Made by a program: the position numbers and the translations under genes
Assembly: GCA_963742715.1 (NCBI GenBank)
Contig: CAVUMR010000002.1
Coordinates: 1,860,001-1,924,000 of the forward strand
Length of the DNA stretch: 64,000 bases
Direction: 5' to 3'
DNA from: CAVUMR01 sp963742715
GTDB lineage: Bacteria; Actinomycetota; Actinomycetes; Mycobacteriales; Micromonosporaceae
The notes under the pieces: generated by a model
The model's database searches: none
Seen by the model: the letters and a program-made list of their open reading frames with translations, nothing else
Told to the model about the DNA's origin: nothing
In this document: positions 17,157-25,808 of the stretch, piece after piece
Layout of the letters: each line of letters opens with the position of its first letter
How positions within the stretch are numbered: position 1 is the stretch's first letter

Positions 17157-17694
17157 CGGGTGCGCCCCGGCCGGCCTGCGGTCCGACCCCGTCGCTGCCG
17201 TCGAGCAGCGTGTCGTCGATGTCGAAGTACTGCGGCCGGGGATGCCGGCCGGCCAGCCGGAGCACCCGTACCACCGGATGCCGGCGCACCTTGAGCGCGT
17301 CCCGGACCAGATCGCTGTGTACCTGCCGGGACAGCGCGACCCGTCGACTCGCCGCCACCACCTCGGCCAACGCCGGATCGGCCCGTTGCAGCGGCAGCTT
17401 GCGAAGCAGCCAGGTCAGGTCGTTCTCGGCCGCTTCCCGCTCGTCCGGTACCGCCTCGAGTACGTGCCGGGACGCGGCCCGCAGCGGGTCGACGTGTGAC
17501 CGCAGCCCGTCGTCGAGTGAGTCCGCCACCCGGCCGACCGCCGCGGCCCGGCGCACCAACTGCGCGTCCAGCGCGGCGAGCGCGGTACCGGCCCGGGCGT
17601 GCAGCCGGTCCACCCGGCTGGAGGTCCAGGTGAGATAGGTCGCCAGCAGCAGTACCGCCACCACTACGGAAACCACCCACCACATGGCGGGCAT
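17146..17694 (-). CDS. Single-span membrane protein, LemA-like (hypothetical)
   Basis: 182 residues with an N-terminal membrane helix (about 4-24, MWWVVSVVVAVLLLATYLTW) followed by a long charged helical region rich in Arg, Ala, Glu and Leu (about 28-135), the layout of LemA-type or septation-associated membrane proteins. The C-terminal part contains RPQYFDIDDTLLDG. No catalytic motif is recognised. Two ATGs three codons apart are possible starts and neither has a strong ribosome site. It sits between pimA and pdxS on the same strand. Confidence 0.6.
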   Translation of the reverse strand: MPAMWWVVSVVVAVLLLATYLTWTSSRVDRLHARAGTALAALDAQLVRRAAAVGRVADSLDDGLRSHVDPLRAASRHVLEAVPDEREAAENDLTWLLRKLPLQRADPALAEVVAASRRVALSRQVHSDLVRDALKVRRHPVVRVLRLAGRHPRPQYFDIDDTLLDGSDGVGPQAGRGAPGVT

Positions 17695-17756
17695 GGTAGT
17701 CAGCCGACGGACCCGGGCAGGTACCCGAGTACGGGCCGTGTCCGCCCGGCGACGAT

Positions 17757-19106
17757 TCAGCGGCCCCGGCGGAACAGGCTCATGCCGCGGCTCAGCTGCT
17801 CGACCGTGCCGCGACGCAGTGCGCCCAGGTACGGCGCGCGATCGTCGCCGTCCGGTGGTCCGTCCGGGTTCGACTCGTGCGGTGCCCCGTCCGGCGACGC
17901 GTCCCGCAACACGGCCGGGAGCCGCTCCTCCAGGGCCGGATCGTCGCCGGTGACCTTGGCCGCTCCCGCGGTGACCCGCGCCGCGCCGGCAGTGGCCTCG
18001 ATCGCGGCCATGTACACCTCGAGCACCCGCTGCGTCACCAGCGGCCAGTCGTACCGGGCCACCACCTGCTGTCCGTGCGCGGCCAGTTCTGCGCGCCGGG
18101 CCGGATCGTCGAGCAGCGCGCCGAGCGCGGTGGCCATCGCGGCCGGGTCGCCGACCGGTACCAGCACCCCGGCGCGGCCGTGGTCGAGCACGCGACGGAA
18201 CGCGTCGAGGTCGCTGGCCAGCACGGGAGTACCGGCCGCCATCGCCTCGGTGAGGATCATGCCGAACGACTCGCCGCCGGTGTTCGGCGCGACGTACACG
18301 TGCACGCTGCGCAGCATCCGCGCCTTGTCCGCCTCGGACACCTTGCCGAGGAACGTCGTCCTGGCCCGTACCGCCGGTGAGAGGTCGACGTCGTCCGGGT
18401 CGCTCGGGCCGGCGACGAGCAACCGCAGCGACGGGCGGTCCGCGACCAGCCGGTCCACCGCGGCCGCCAGTACGTCGAATCCCTTGCGTGGCTCGGTGAA
18501 CCGCCCCAGGAATCCGATGCTGCAGCCGTCCTCACCGGGCCAGCCGGGCAGCGGCGCGGCGTCGGCGAACCGGGCCACCGCGACCCCGTTCGGAATCTCG
18601 ACCGCGCCGCCGCCGAGGTGCTCCACCTGTACCTTGCGGGCCAGCGCGGACACCGCGATCCGGGCGGTGATCTTCTCCAGTACAAGTTGCAGCGGGCCCT
18701 GAGCCGCCATCAGCACCTTGGAACGGGTGATCGCGGTGTGGAAGGTGGCCACCACCGGCCCTCGCGCGGCCAGGCAGGCGAGCAGCGACAGGCTCGGCGA
18801 CACCGGCTCGTGTACGTGCAGCACGTCGAACCGGCCCTGGTGCAGCCACCGGCGTACCCGGGTGGCGGAGATCGGCCCGAACGACACCCGGGCCACCGAA
18901 CCGTTGTACGGGACCGGTACGGCGCGACCGGCCGACACCGCGTACGGCGGCAGCGCGTCCTCGTCCTCGGCCGGCGCCAGCACGCTCACCTCGTGACCGA
19001 GCCCGAGCAGCGTCTCGGCCAGGTCGTGCACGTGGTTCTGCACGCCGCCCGGCACGTCGAACGAGTACGGGCAGACCATGCCGACGCGCATCGGCGGGGC
19101 GGTCAC
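17757..19106 (-). CDS. pimA: Phosphatidylinositol alpha-mannosyltransferase (PimA-like, GT4)
   Basis: Predicted GDP-mannose-dependent GT-B glycosyltransferase that adds the first mannose to phosphatidylinositol at the inner face of the membrane. Landmarks are the N-terminal MRVGMVCPYSFDVPGGVQNH (PGGVQ loop), the VLHVHEPVSPS block, GFLGRFTEPRKGFDVL and the donor-binding NTGGESFGMILTEAMAAG with its conserved Glu residues. 449 residues; the last 70 or so are variable and Pro/Asp-rich, longer than core PimA (about 375-385). GTG start overlaps the acyltransferase stop (GTGA). Position pgsA-acyltransferase-pimA supports the assignment. Confidence 0.9.
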   Translation of the reverse strand: MTAPPMRVGMVCPYSFDVPGGVQNHVHDLAETLLGLGHEVSVLAPAEDEDALPPYAVSAGRAVPVPYNGSVARVSFGPISATRVRRWLHQGRFDVLHVHEPVSPSLSLLACLAARGPVVATFHTAITRSKVLMAAQGPLQLVLEKITARIAVSALARKVQVEHLGGGAVEIPNGVAVARFADAAPLPGWPGEDGCSIGFLGRFTEPRKGFDVLAAAVDRLVADRPSLRLLVAGPSDPDDVDLSPAVRARTTFLGKVSEADKARMLRSVHVYVAPNTGGESFGMILTEAMAAGTPVLASDLDAFRRVLDHGRAGVLVPVGDPAAMATALGALLDDPARRAELAAHGQQVVARYDWPLVTQRVLEVYMAAIEATAGAARVTAGAAKVTGDDPALEERLPAVLRDASPDGAPHESNPDGPPDGDDRAPYLGALRRGTVEQLSRGMSLFRRGR

Positions 19107-20065
19107 CGGCGGTCACCTCCGGGCCGGACGTTCTGCCTGAGCCGACCGGACCGGGGGTCCGGACCGAGCTGCGCGGGCTTCCCCGGCTGGTCGAGCCACA
19201 GTCGCTGCAGCATGTGCCAGTCGGCGGGATGCTCGGCGATGCCCGCGGCCAGCGCGTCCGCGACGTCCTGGGTCAGCGAGGCGACCCGCTCGGACAGGTT
19301 GCCGTCGGTCGGTACCGGCAGCGGTCCGGTCAACCGGCACATGGTCCGGCCCGGCTCGTACCACATCGACACCGCGAACAGCGGCGCCCCGGTACGCAGC
19401 GCGAGCAGCGCCGGTCCGGGCGGCATCCGGGTGTGGCCGCCGAAGAACGTCACCGGTACGCCGCGGGAGGACAGGTCCCGATCGGCCAGCAGCGGTACCA
19501 GATCGCCGGCCGCCAACCGGTCCGCGAGCGCGTCCATCGGCGGGCGTTCCCCACCGGTGAGCGGGATGATGCGCATGCCGAGCGATTCGCGGAACGCGAC
19601 GAAGCGCTGGAACAACGACTCCGGCCGCAGCCGCTCGGCCACGGTGGTCAGCCCGTACCCGCTGGCCACCGCCCACGCACCGGCGTGGTCCCAGTTGCCG
19701 GAGTGGGACAGCGCGAGTACCACGCCCCGACCGCCGGCCGCGGCTTCGGCCAGTACGTCGGAGTTGACCATGTGGAACGTCCGCAGCCGGTCGGCCGGGC
19801 TGAGTACCGGCAGCCGGAACGCCTCGCGCCAGTAGCGCGCGTACGACCGCATTGCCTGGCGGACCAGCCGGTCCAGCTCCGCTTCGCTCAGGTCCGGACC
19901 GACGACCCGGCGCAGGTTTCCGGCGAGCCGCCGCACCGACCGGCCGCGCCGACGTACCGCGACGTCGGCGGCGGCGTCGAAGGCCCGGGCCGCGGCGGAT
20001 TCGGGCAGTGCCCGGACCAGCCGCCAACCGGCCGCGTAGCCGAGGTCAGCGGCGCGTCCGCTCAC
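19103..20065 (-). CDS. Phosphatidylinositol mannoside acyltransferase (LpxL/HtrB family)
   Basis: Membrane-associated acyltransferase predicted to acylate the mannose of PIM1/PIM2 (PatA function). 320 residues; the HX4D catalytic motif is ALSHSGNWDHAG, followed by the family blocks GVVLALSH, LLADRDLSSRGVPVTFFGG and MPPGPALLA, and a late ADWHMLQRLW. It starts with an overlap on the pgsA stop and ends overlapping pimA, forming a tightly coupled three-gene unit. Confidence 0.9.
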   Translation of the reverse strand: MSGRAADLGYAAGWRLVRALPESAAARAFDAAADVAVRRRGRSVRRLAGNLRRVVGPDLSEAELDRLVRQAMRSYARYWREAFRLPVLSPADRLRTFHMVNSDVLAEAAAGGRGVVLALSHSGNWDHAGAWAVASGYGLTTVAERLRPESLFQRFVAFRESLGMRIIPLTGGERPPMDALADRLAAGDLVPLLADRDLSSRGVPVTFFGGHTRMPPGPALLALRTGAPLFAVSMWYEPGRTMCRLTGPLPVPTDGNLSERVASLTQDVADALAAGIAEHPADWHMLQRLWLDQPGKPAQLGPDPRSGRLRQNVRPGGDRR

Positions 20066-20832
20066 CGGCCGGGCTCACCGGCACCGCCGGCCGGCGGGCT
20101 CGTCACACTGTCGCCGGCCGGCGGGCTCGTCACACTGTCGCTGGCCGGCGGGCTCGTCACACTGTCGCCGACCGGCGTACCGGTCACACCGTCGCCGGCA
20201 CGCGGGCCGTTGACCGCGGTGTCCTGCGCGGCTGCCTGCTGGTACACGGTGACCATCCGCTGTACGACGGTGATCACCGAGAGCGCGGCCAGCACCCAGA
20301 GCGAGATGTACAGGCCGGTCGGCACTCCGAGAACGTGCAGCATGCCGCCGATACCGATGATCACCAGGCGTTCCGGCCGTTCGGCGATGCCGACGTTCGC
20401 GGTCATGCCGAGACCTTCGGCCCGCGCCTTGGCGTACGAGATGATCTGGCCGGCCACGACGCAGACCAGCGCGACCGCGGCCGGGATCCGGTGATCGGTC
20501 ACCGCCAGCCAGTACGCCACCGAGCCGAAGATCGCGCCGTCGGCGACCCGGTCCATGGTCGAGTCGAGGAAGGCGCCGAACTTGCTGGTCCGGCCCTGTG
20601 CCCGCGCCATCGCGCCGTCCAGCATGTCGGTGCACACGCTCACCAGCACGATCAGCAGGGCGACCAGCACCTTGCCGCGGGTGGCGAAGCCGACCGCGCC
20701 GATCACGACGCCGGCGGTGCCGGCAATGGTTACCACGTCGGGGGATACGCCGGCACGTACCAGCGTCTGGCTGAGCGGGCCAACGAGCCGGTTGATGATC
20801 GACCGAGCCCGCCCGCTGAAGTTTTTGGCCAT
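20062..20832 (-). CDS. pgsA: Phosphatidylinositol phosphate synthase (CDP-alcohol phosphatidyltransferase)
   Basis: Membrane enzyme joining CDP-diacylglycerol to inositol 1-phosphate, the first step of actinobacterial phosphatidylinositol synthesis. The family motif D-x2-D-G-x2-A-R-x8-G-x3-D-x3-D is complete (DMLDGAMARAQGRTSKFGAF, then the last two Asp residues). About six membrane segments follow the amphipathic N-terminus MAKNFSGRARS. The final 45 or so residues are four GDSVTSPPA-like nonads of low complexity, beyond the usual enzyme end. Starts the operon with the acyltransferase and pimA. Confidence 0.93.
   Translation of the reverse strand: MAKNFSGRARSIINRLVGPLSQTLVRAGVSPDVVTIAGTAGVVIGAVGFATRGKVLVALLIVLVSVCTDMLDGAMARAQGRTSKFGAFLDSTMDRVADGAIFGSVAYWLAVTDHRIPAAVALVCVVAGQIISYAKARAEGLGMTANVGIAERPERLVIIGIGGMLHVLGVPTGLYISLWVLAALSVITVVQRMVTVYQQAAAQDTAVNGPRAGDGVTGTPVGDSVTSPPASDSVTSPPAGDSVTSPPAGGAGEPGR
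20093..20200 (-). repeat. 4 x 27-nt tandem repeat in the pgsA C-terminus
   Basis: Four copies of a 27-nt unit, the three nearest the stop almost identical and the fourth diverged, encode GDSVTSPPA-type nonads at the C-terminus of PgsA. The array ends 28 bases before the stop codon. Confidence 0.95.
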
Positions 20833-20937
20833 ATGTCCGTGTCGGCCGGGTCAGCTCACGCCCGGGTGGGACCGGCCCTCCGCCCGCCGGGGCGGGTCCA
20901 ACGATATAGGTCGCCGATGGGCGCGAGGGGGCAGCCC

Positions 20938-21108
20938 ATGGGTACGCCGCGGCCGGTGTCGGCACTGGTCGCGGCGGCCGACGGGGTCGCCACCGGCGTA
21001 CCGCTGTGTCACCGCGGAGCCGCATTGCGCGACGAATCGGACGTACCGGAAGGCGCGTCGGGGTTGTGTCGCCGCCGGTACGGGTGTGGGATCGCACAAA
21101 GGCGGTGA
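20938..21108 (+). CDS. Possible small ORF (56 aa) upstream of the EF-G-like gene
   Basis: An ATG with a GAGGGGG stretch 6 bases upstream opens a 56-codon frame whose first half has strong G/C third positions (MGTPRPVSALVAAADGVATG), then becomes Arg/Cys-rich and stops at 21108. No family is recognised. It lies in the 347-nt gap between divergent pgsA and the EF-G-like gene, which otherwise shows only a weak TATAGG-like element near 20903 and the strong ribosome site of the next gene. It may be a leader peptide or chance. Confidence 0.3.
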   Translation: MGTPRPVSALVAAADGVATGVPLCHRGAALRDESDVPEGASGLCRRRYGCGIAQRR

Positions 21109-21179
21109 GCAAGCTCTCGCATGGCCGGCGGCCGAGCACTCACCTGCGCGCGGCCGCTCCGACGCTAGGAGGTGCGCCG

Positions 21180-23348
21180 ATGGCGCAGAAGTCCCAGGAG
21201 AAGGGAGTCACCGGCCCCGCGCCGGTGGTGGACGAGCCCGGCAGGGTTCGCAGCGTGGTTCTGGTAGGCCACTCGGGTTCCGGTAAGACCACCCTCGTCG
21301 AGGCGCTCCTCGCGGCGACCGGGACGATCTCCCGGGCCGGCAGCGTGACCGAAGGCACCACGGTTTCCGACCACGACCCCGCGGCCGTCAAGCAGCAACG
21401 CTCGGTCAGCCTTGCCGCCGCCCCGGTCATGCACGACAACATCAAGATCAACCTCCTGGACACCCCCGGTTACTCGGATTTCGTCGGTGAGTTGCGGGCC
21501 GGCCTGCGCGCCGCCGACGCGGCCCTGTTCGTGGTATCCGCCGCGGAGGGCGTGGACGCGGCCACCGTCTCCCTCTGGGAGGAGTGCGCCGCGGTCGGTA
21601 TGCCCCGCGCGGTCGCCATCACCCGCCTCGACCACCAGCGCGCCGACTACGACGAGGCTGTCGCGGTGTGCCGGCGTACCTTCGGCGACAGTTCGGGTGG
21701 CGCTGTACTGCCGCTGTATCTCCCCCTGCACGACGACTCCGGCGAGCAGGTCGTCGGCCTGATCGGCCTGATCAGCCAGCGAGTGTACGACTACTCCGAC
21801 AACTACCCGCCGAAGGTGAGCGAGCCGGACTCCGAGCACGAGTCCGCGATCGCCGACGCCCGCAACGAGCTGATCGAGGGCATCATCGCCGAGAGCGAAG
21901 ACGAAACCCTCATGGAGCGGTACCTCGGCGGCGAGGAGATCGACGCGCAGACCCTGATCGCCGACCTGGAGAAGGCGGTCGCCCGGGGCACCTTCTATCC
22001 GGTGCTGCCGGTCTGCGCGACCACCCAGGTCGGGCTGGACACGCTGCTGGAGATCCTGAGCAGCGGCTTCCCCTCCCCCCTCGAACACGACCTGCCCGCG
22101 GTGGCCGGGGTCGACGGCACCCCGCACGCACCGCTGACCTGCGACCCGGACGGCCCGCTGGTCGCCGAGGTGGTCAAGACGACCATCGACTCGTACGTCG
22201 GCCGGGTGTCCCTGGTCCGGGTGTTCTCCGGCACGCTGCGGCCGGAGATGACGCTGCACATCTCCGGGCACGGCCTGGAGGAGCGCGGGCATCCCGACCA
22301 CGACGCGGACGAGCGGGTCGCGCACGTGTACTCGCCGCTCGGCGCGCAACTGCGCGAGGTGCCGTACTGCGTGGCCGGTGACATCTGCGCGCTGACCAAG
22401 TCCGGTACCGCCGAGACCGGCGACACGATCTCCCTCAAGGACGATCCGCTGCTGATCGAGCCGTGGGAGATGCCGGTACCGCTGCTGCCCGTCGCGATCG
22501 TGGCGAAGACCCGGTCCGACGAGGACGCGATGGCCAAGAACCTGAGCCGACTGGTGGCCGGCGACCCGACCCTGCGACTCGAGCGCAACGCCGAGACCCG
22601 GCAGCTGGTGCTGTGGTGCATGGGCGAGGCGCATGCCGACGTGGTGCTCGACCGGCTCCGCTCCGGCGGCGTCGAACTGGAGACCGAGCCGGTACGGGTG
22701 TCGCTGCGCGAGACGTTCGGCGGGACCAGCAAGGGCCACGGCCGGCACGTCAAACAGTCCGGTGGGCACGGGCAGTACGCGGTCTGCGACATCGAGGTGG
22801 AGCCGCTGCCGCGGGGGTCCGGCTTCGAGTACCTGGACAAGGTGGTCGGTGGCGCGGTGCCGCACCAGTACATCCCGAGCGTGGAGAAGGGCGTCCGTAC
22901 CCAGATGGAGCGCGGCATGATCGCCGGCTTCCCGGTGGTGGACATCCGGGTCACGCTGGTCGACGGCAAGGCGCACTCGGTCGACTCGTCCGACGCGGCG
23001 TTCCAGACCGCCGGTTCGATGGCGCTCAAGGACGCCGCCGAGAAGGGGCAGCCGGCGCTGCTCGAACCGGTCGACCACGTCACGATCCGGGTGCCGGACG
23101 CGTACGTCGGCGCGGTGATGAGCGACATGTCCAGCCGGCGCGGTCGGGTCCTCGGTACCGAGTCGGAGGCTGGTGAGCGTTCGGTCATCCAGGCCGAGGT
23201 ACCGGCCACCGAGCTCGTCCGGTACGCCATCGAGTTGCGTTCGATGTCCAGCGGTACCGGCTCGTTCACGCGCGAGTTCGCCAGGTACGAGCCGATGCCG
23301 TCGCACCTGGTCGAAGAGGTACGCAAGGCGCACGCCGAGCGGGGGTAG
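21180..23348 (+). CDS. Elongation factor G-like protein (EF-G2 type)
   Basis: GTP-binding EF-G paralogue of 722 residues. The five-domain EF-G layout is complete: G1 GHSGSGKTTL (about 27-36), switch 2 DTPGYSDFVGEL (about 95), domain II, and the domain IV-V blocks GHGQYAVCDIEVEPL and MSSRRGRVLGTE. The G4 element is TRLD instead of NKxD, as expected in this divergent subfamily; mycobacterial EF-G2 was reported to bind GTP without supporting translation. The frame is open upstream, but AGGAGGT 7 bases before ATG 21180 fixes the start. Transcribed away from pgsA; the canonical fusA is not in this window. Confidence 0.9.
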   Translation: MAQKSQEKGVTGPAPVVDEPGRVRSVVLVGHSGSGKTTLVEALLAATGTISRAGSVTEGTTVSDHDPAAVKQQRSVSLAAAPVMHDNIKINLLDTPGYSDFVGELRAGLRAADAALFVVSAAEGVDAATVSLWEECAAVGMPRAVAITRLDHQRADYDEAVAVCRRTFGDSSGGAVLPLYLPLHDDSGEQVVGLIGLISQRVYDYSDNYPPKVSEPDSEHESAIADARNELIEGIIAESEDETLMERYLGGEEIDAQTLIADLEKAVARGTFYPVLPVCATTQVGLDTLLEILSSGFPSPLEHDLPAVAGVDGTPHAPLTCDPDGPLVAEVVKTTIDSYVGRVSLVRVFSGTLRPEMTLHISGHGLEERGHPDHDADERVAHVYSPLGAQLREVPYCVAGDICALTKSGTAETGDTISLKDDPLLIEPWEMPVPLLPVAIVAKTRSDEDAMAKNLSRLVAGDPTLRLERNAETRQLVLWCMGEAHADVVLDRLRSGGVELETEPVRVSLRETFGGTSKGHGRHVKQSGGHGQYAVCDIEVEPLPRGSGFEYLDKVVGGAVPHQYIPSVEKGVRTQMERGMIAGFPVVDIRVTLVDGKAHSVDSSDAAFQTAGSMALKDAAEKGQPALLEPVDHVTIRVPDAYVGAVMSDMSSRRGRVLGTESEAGERSVIQAEVPATELVRYAIELRSMSSGTGSFTREFARYEPMPSHLVEEVRKAHAERG

Positions 23349-23360
23349 CGGGAACCACAC

Positions 23361-23393
23361 CGGGGCGGGACCGCGACGGGCGGTCCCGCCCCG
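23361..23393. terminator. Strong bidirectional terminator
   Basis: CGGGGCGGGACCG (23361-23373) and CGGTCCCGCCCCG (23381-23393) form a perfect 13-bp stem with a 7-base loop. It occupies the 47-nt gap between the convergent EF-G-like gene (stop 23348) and the MarR gene (stop 23396). Confidence 0.85.
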
Positions 23394-23395
23394 AT

Positions 23396-23908
23396 TCACG
23401 TCTCGTCGGCGCCGAGCGCCTCCAGGGCCGGCAGCGCGGCCAGCAGCGCGGCGCGCTGGTCGTCCGGCAGCCGGTTGATCCGGTCCACCAGCAGGCTCGA
23501 CCGCGCGCTGCGGGCGCCCTGCACGAGCCGGGTGCCGTCCTCGCTCGCGCGTACCAGGCAGGCCCGCCGGTCGGCCGGATCGGCCTCGCGGACCAGGTGC
23601 CCCTCGGCCTCCAGCGCCGACACGATCCGGGTCATGGTCGGCGCCCTGACGCCCTCCCGGGCGGCCAGGTCACCGAGCCGGATCGCGCCCTCGTTGACCA
23701 CGGTCGCGAGCGCGGACACCGAACTCGGTCCGAGCGGGGAGGGCGCGCCCCGGCGCAGCCCGCGGGTCAGTCGGGCCATCGCCACGAACAACCGGGCCGC
23801 CGCGTCGTCGACGTTCGCGCCGCCCGAACGTGGCCCGCTGCCCGAACCTGGCCCGCCGCGCGGATCGGTCCCGCCACCCGGCCGGGTGACGCCATCGGGA
23901 GCTGTCAC
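23396..23908 (-). CDS. MarR family transcriptional regulator
   Basis: 170-residue winged-helix regulator. After a Gly/Pro-rich N-terminal tail (about 35 residues) the MarR core is clear: RLFVAMARLTRGLR, the recognition region GDLAAREGVRAPTMTRIVSALEAEG and the wing VREADPADRRACLVRASEDG. GTG start overlaps the transporter stop (GTGA), so it is cotranscribed downstream of the MFS pump and probably represses its own operon through the inverted repeat at 25681-25705. Confidence 0.9.
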   Translation of the reverse strand: MTAPDGVTRPGGGTDPRGGPGSGSGPRSGGANVDDAAARLFVAMARLTRGLRRGAPSPLGPSSVSALATVVNEGAIRLGDLAAREGVRAPTMTRIVSALEAEGHLVREADPADRRACLVRASEDGTRLVQGARSARSSLLVDRINRLPDDQRAALLAALPALEALGADET

Positions 23909-25647
23909 GCCGCGACCTCCTCGGCCGCCGGCGCGGTGTCGTCCGCGGCACGGTCGGGCTCCCGGTCCCGTACCAGCGACGCGAAGGCCGCCACCAGCGT
24001 CATCAGCGCGCCGGCCACGAACACCACGATCAGGCCCCGGTGGAACGGTCCGCTGATCAGGTTCGGGAAGAACTCCTTGCCGGTCAGCGTCGCCACGTTG
24101 TCCGCCGGCAGCGTCTCCAGTACGCCGGAGGGGCCGAGCAGTTCACCCAGCGGGTTGTACCCGAGGAATGCCGCGAACAGGCTGCCGACCGGTGGCAGGT
24201 TGCCGATCTGGGTGGCGAGGTCGGCCGGTACCCCCTGCTGTTCGAGGCCCTTGGTGAGCGTGGTCGGCAGCGAGCTGGCCAACCCGACGATCATCAGCGA
24301 GAAGAACACGCCGATGGACAGCGCCTGGCCGGAGTTCAGCGCGGTACCGCGCATGCCGGCCGCGGCGCCGCGCTGGTGCGCGGGTACCGCGCCCATCACC
24401 GCCGAGGTGTTCGGCGAGGAGAACAGCCCGGAACCGATCCCGTTGACCGCGATCAGCGTGGCGAACAGCCAGTACGGGAAGTCGACCGGCAGCAGTACCA
24501 GCCCGACGAAGGTGGCGGTCACCACCAGCAGCCCGCCGAAGGCGAACGGGCGTACCCCGAACCGGTCCGACAACGCGCCGGAGATCGGCCCGGACACCAG
24601 GAAACCGACGGTCAGCGGCAGCAGGTAGATGCCGGCCCACAGCGGCGTGGACGCGTAGTCGAAGCCGTGCAGCGGCAGCCAGATCCCCTGCAACCACACG
24701 ATGAGCATGAACTGCAGCCCGCCGCGGCCGACCGAGGAGAGCAGCCCGGCCAGGTTGCCGGCCGCGAACACCCGGCTGCGGAACAGTTCGAGGTTGAACA
24801 TCGGCTCGGCGGTACGGGCCTCGATCACGCAGAACGCGACCAGCAGCGCCACTCCCCCGACCATGCCGCCGAGCACCCACGGGCTGGTCCAGCCGGTGGT
24901 GTGCCCGCCGTACGGCTGGATGCCGTAGGTGATCGCGGCGAGCAGCGCGGACAGCCCGCCGGCGAAGGTGAGGTTGCCCGGCCAGTCGAGCCGGGCGGAC
25001 CGGCGCGCACCGAGCTCGTGCAGTGAGTGGTACGACCAGAGCGTGCCGACGATGCCGATCGGCACGCTCACCCAGAACACCGCGCGCCAGTCCCACTCGG
25101 CCAGCAACCCGCCGATGACCAGGCCGATGAACGAGCCGGCGATGGCGGCCACCTGGTTGATGCCGAGCGCCATTCCCCGCTGCCGGGCCGGGAACGCGTC
25201 GGTGAGGATCGCGGTCGAGTTGGCGAACAGCATCGCCCCGCCGACGCCCTGCACGACCCGCCAGGCGATCAGCCACATCGCGCCGTGGCCGCCGGTGAAC
25301 GGATCGAGGGACAGCGCGACCGAGGCGACGCTGAAGACCACAAATCCGAGGTTGTACATCTTGACCCGGCCGAACATGTCGCCCAGCCGGCCGAGCGTCA
25401 CCACGAGTACGGCGGACACCAGCAGGAAGCCCATGATGACCCACAGCAGGTACCCCACGTTGCCGGGTGCCAGTGGGTCGAGCTTGATGCCGCGGAAGAT
25501 GGCCGGCAGCGAGATGATCACGATCGACGCGTTCACCGTGGCGAGCAGCATGCCCATCGTGGTGTTGGACAGCGCGACCCACTTGTACCGCGGGTGGTCG
25601 CGATCGAACCGGGGTGCGCGGGCGGTACGGCTGGCGTCGGTAACCAT
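23905..25647 (-). CDS. MFS drug-efflux transporter, DHA2 (14-TMS) family
   Basis: 580-residue integral membrane proton antiporter predicted to export hydrophobic drugs. It starts near WVALSNTTMGMLLATVNASI (first helix) and shows the motif A loop LGRLGDMFGRVKMYN and the motif C-like region AGSFIGLVIGGLLAEW. About 14 membrane segments are evident, with a long extracytoplasmic loop before the last one and a charged C-terminus. AGGAGGT lies 10 bases before the ATG. First gene of an operon with the overlapping MarR regulator; a probable operator is upstream. Confidence 0.92.
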   Translation of the reverse strand: MVTDASRTARAPRFDRDHPRYKWVALSNTTMGMLLATVNASIVIISLPAIFRGIKLDPLAPGNVGYLLWVIMGFLLVSAVLVVTLGRLGDMFGRVKMYNLGFVVFSVASVALSLDPFTGGHGAMWLIAWRVVQGVGGAMLFANSTAILTDAFPARQRGMALGINQVAAIAGSFIGLVIGGLLAEWDWRAVFWVSVPIGIVGTLWSYHSLHELGARRSARLDWPGNLTFAGGLSALLAAITYGIQPYGGHTTGWTSPWVLGGMVGGVALLVAFCVIEARTAEPMFNLELFRSRVFAAGNLAGLLSSVGRGGLQFMLIVWLQGIWLPLHGFDYASTPLWAGIYLLPLTVGFLVSGPISGALSDRFGVRPFAFGGLLVVTATFVGLVLLPVDFPYWLFATLIAVNGIGSGLFSSPNTSAVMGAVPAHQRGAAAGMRGTALNSGQALSIGVFFSLMIVGLASSLPTTLTKGLEQQGVPADLATQIGNLPPVGSLFAAFLGYNPLGELLGPSGVLETLPADNVATLTGKEFFPNLISGPFHRGLIVVFVAGALMTLVAAFASLVRDREPDRAADDTAPAAEEVAA

Positions 25648-25680
25648 GCTGGGCGGGACCTCCTGGTCGTCCCGCCCAGC

Positions 25681-25705
25681 GTAGTTGCTTAGGGCTAACT
25701 AACTA
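25681..25705 (-). promoter_or_regulatory. Probable MarR operator upstream of the MFS-marR operon
   Basis: GTAGTT (25681-25686) and AACTAC (25700-25705) form a perfect inverted repeat. A second, inner pairing TAGTT/AACTA is offset by four bases, in an AT-richer island (TTAGTTAGCCCTAAG on the minus strand), 34 bases upstream of the transporter start. The symmetry and position fit autoregulation by the cotranscribed MarR protein; binding is inferred. Confidence 0.6.
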
Positions 25706-25718
25706 CCTCGGGTCCGTC

Positions 25719-25808
25719 GGTTACCTCGGTGCCGTCGGTTACCTCGGTGCCGTCGGTTACCTCGGTGCCGTCGGTTACCTCGGTGCCGTCGGTTACCTCG
25801 GTGCCGTC
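25719..25808. repeat. 5 x 18-nt perfect tandem repeat, intergenic
   Basis: Five identical copies of ggttacctcggtgccgtc run head to tail from 25719 to 25808, ending within the stop codon (TCA, 25807-25809 minus strand) of the small secreted protein. A diverged partial copy precedes them. Absence of mismatches implies recent expansion. The array lies between this stop and the MarR-type operator of the divergent MFS gene. Confidence 0.95.

Noticed and set aside
25719..25808. Regular direct repeats resembling a CRISPR array
   Set aside because: Units are contiguous without spacers and only 18 nt; no cas genes are present anywhere in the window. The same applies to the other arrays.
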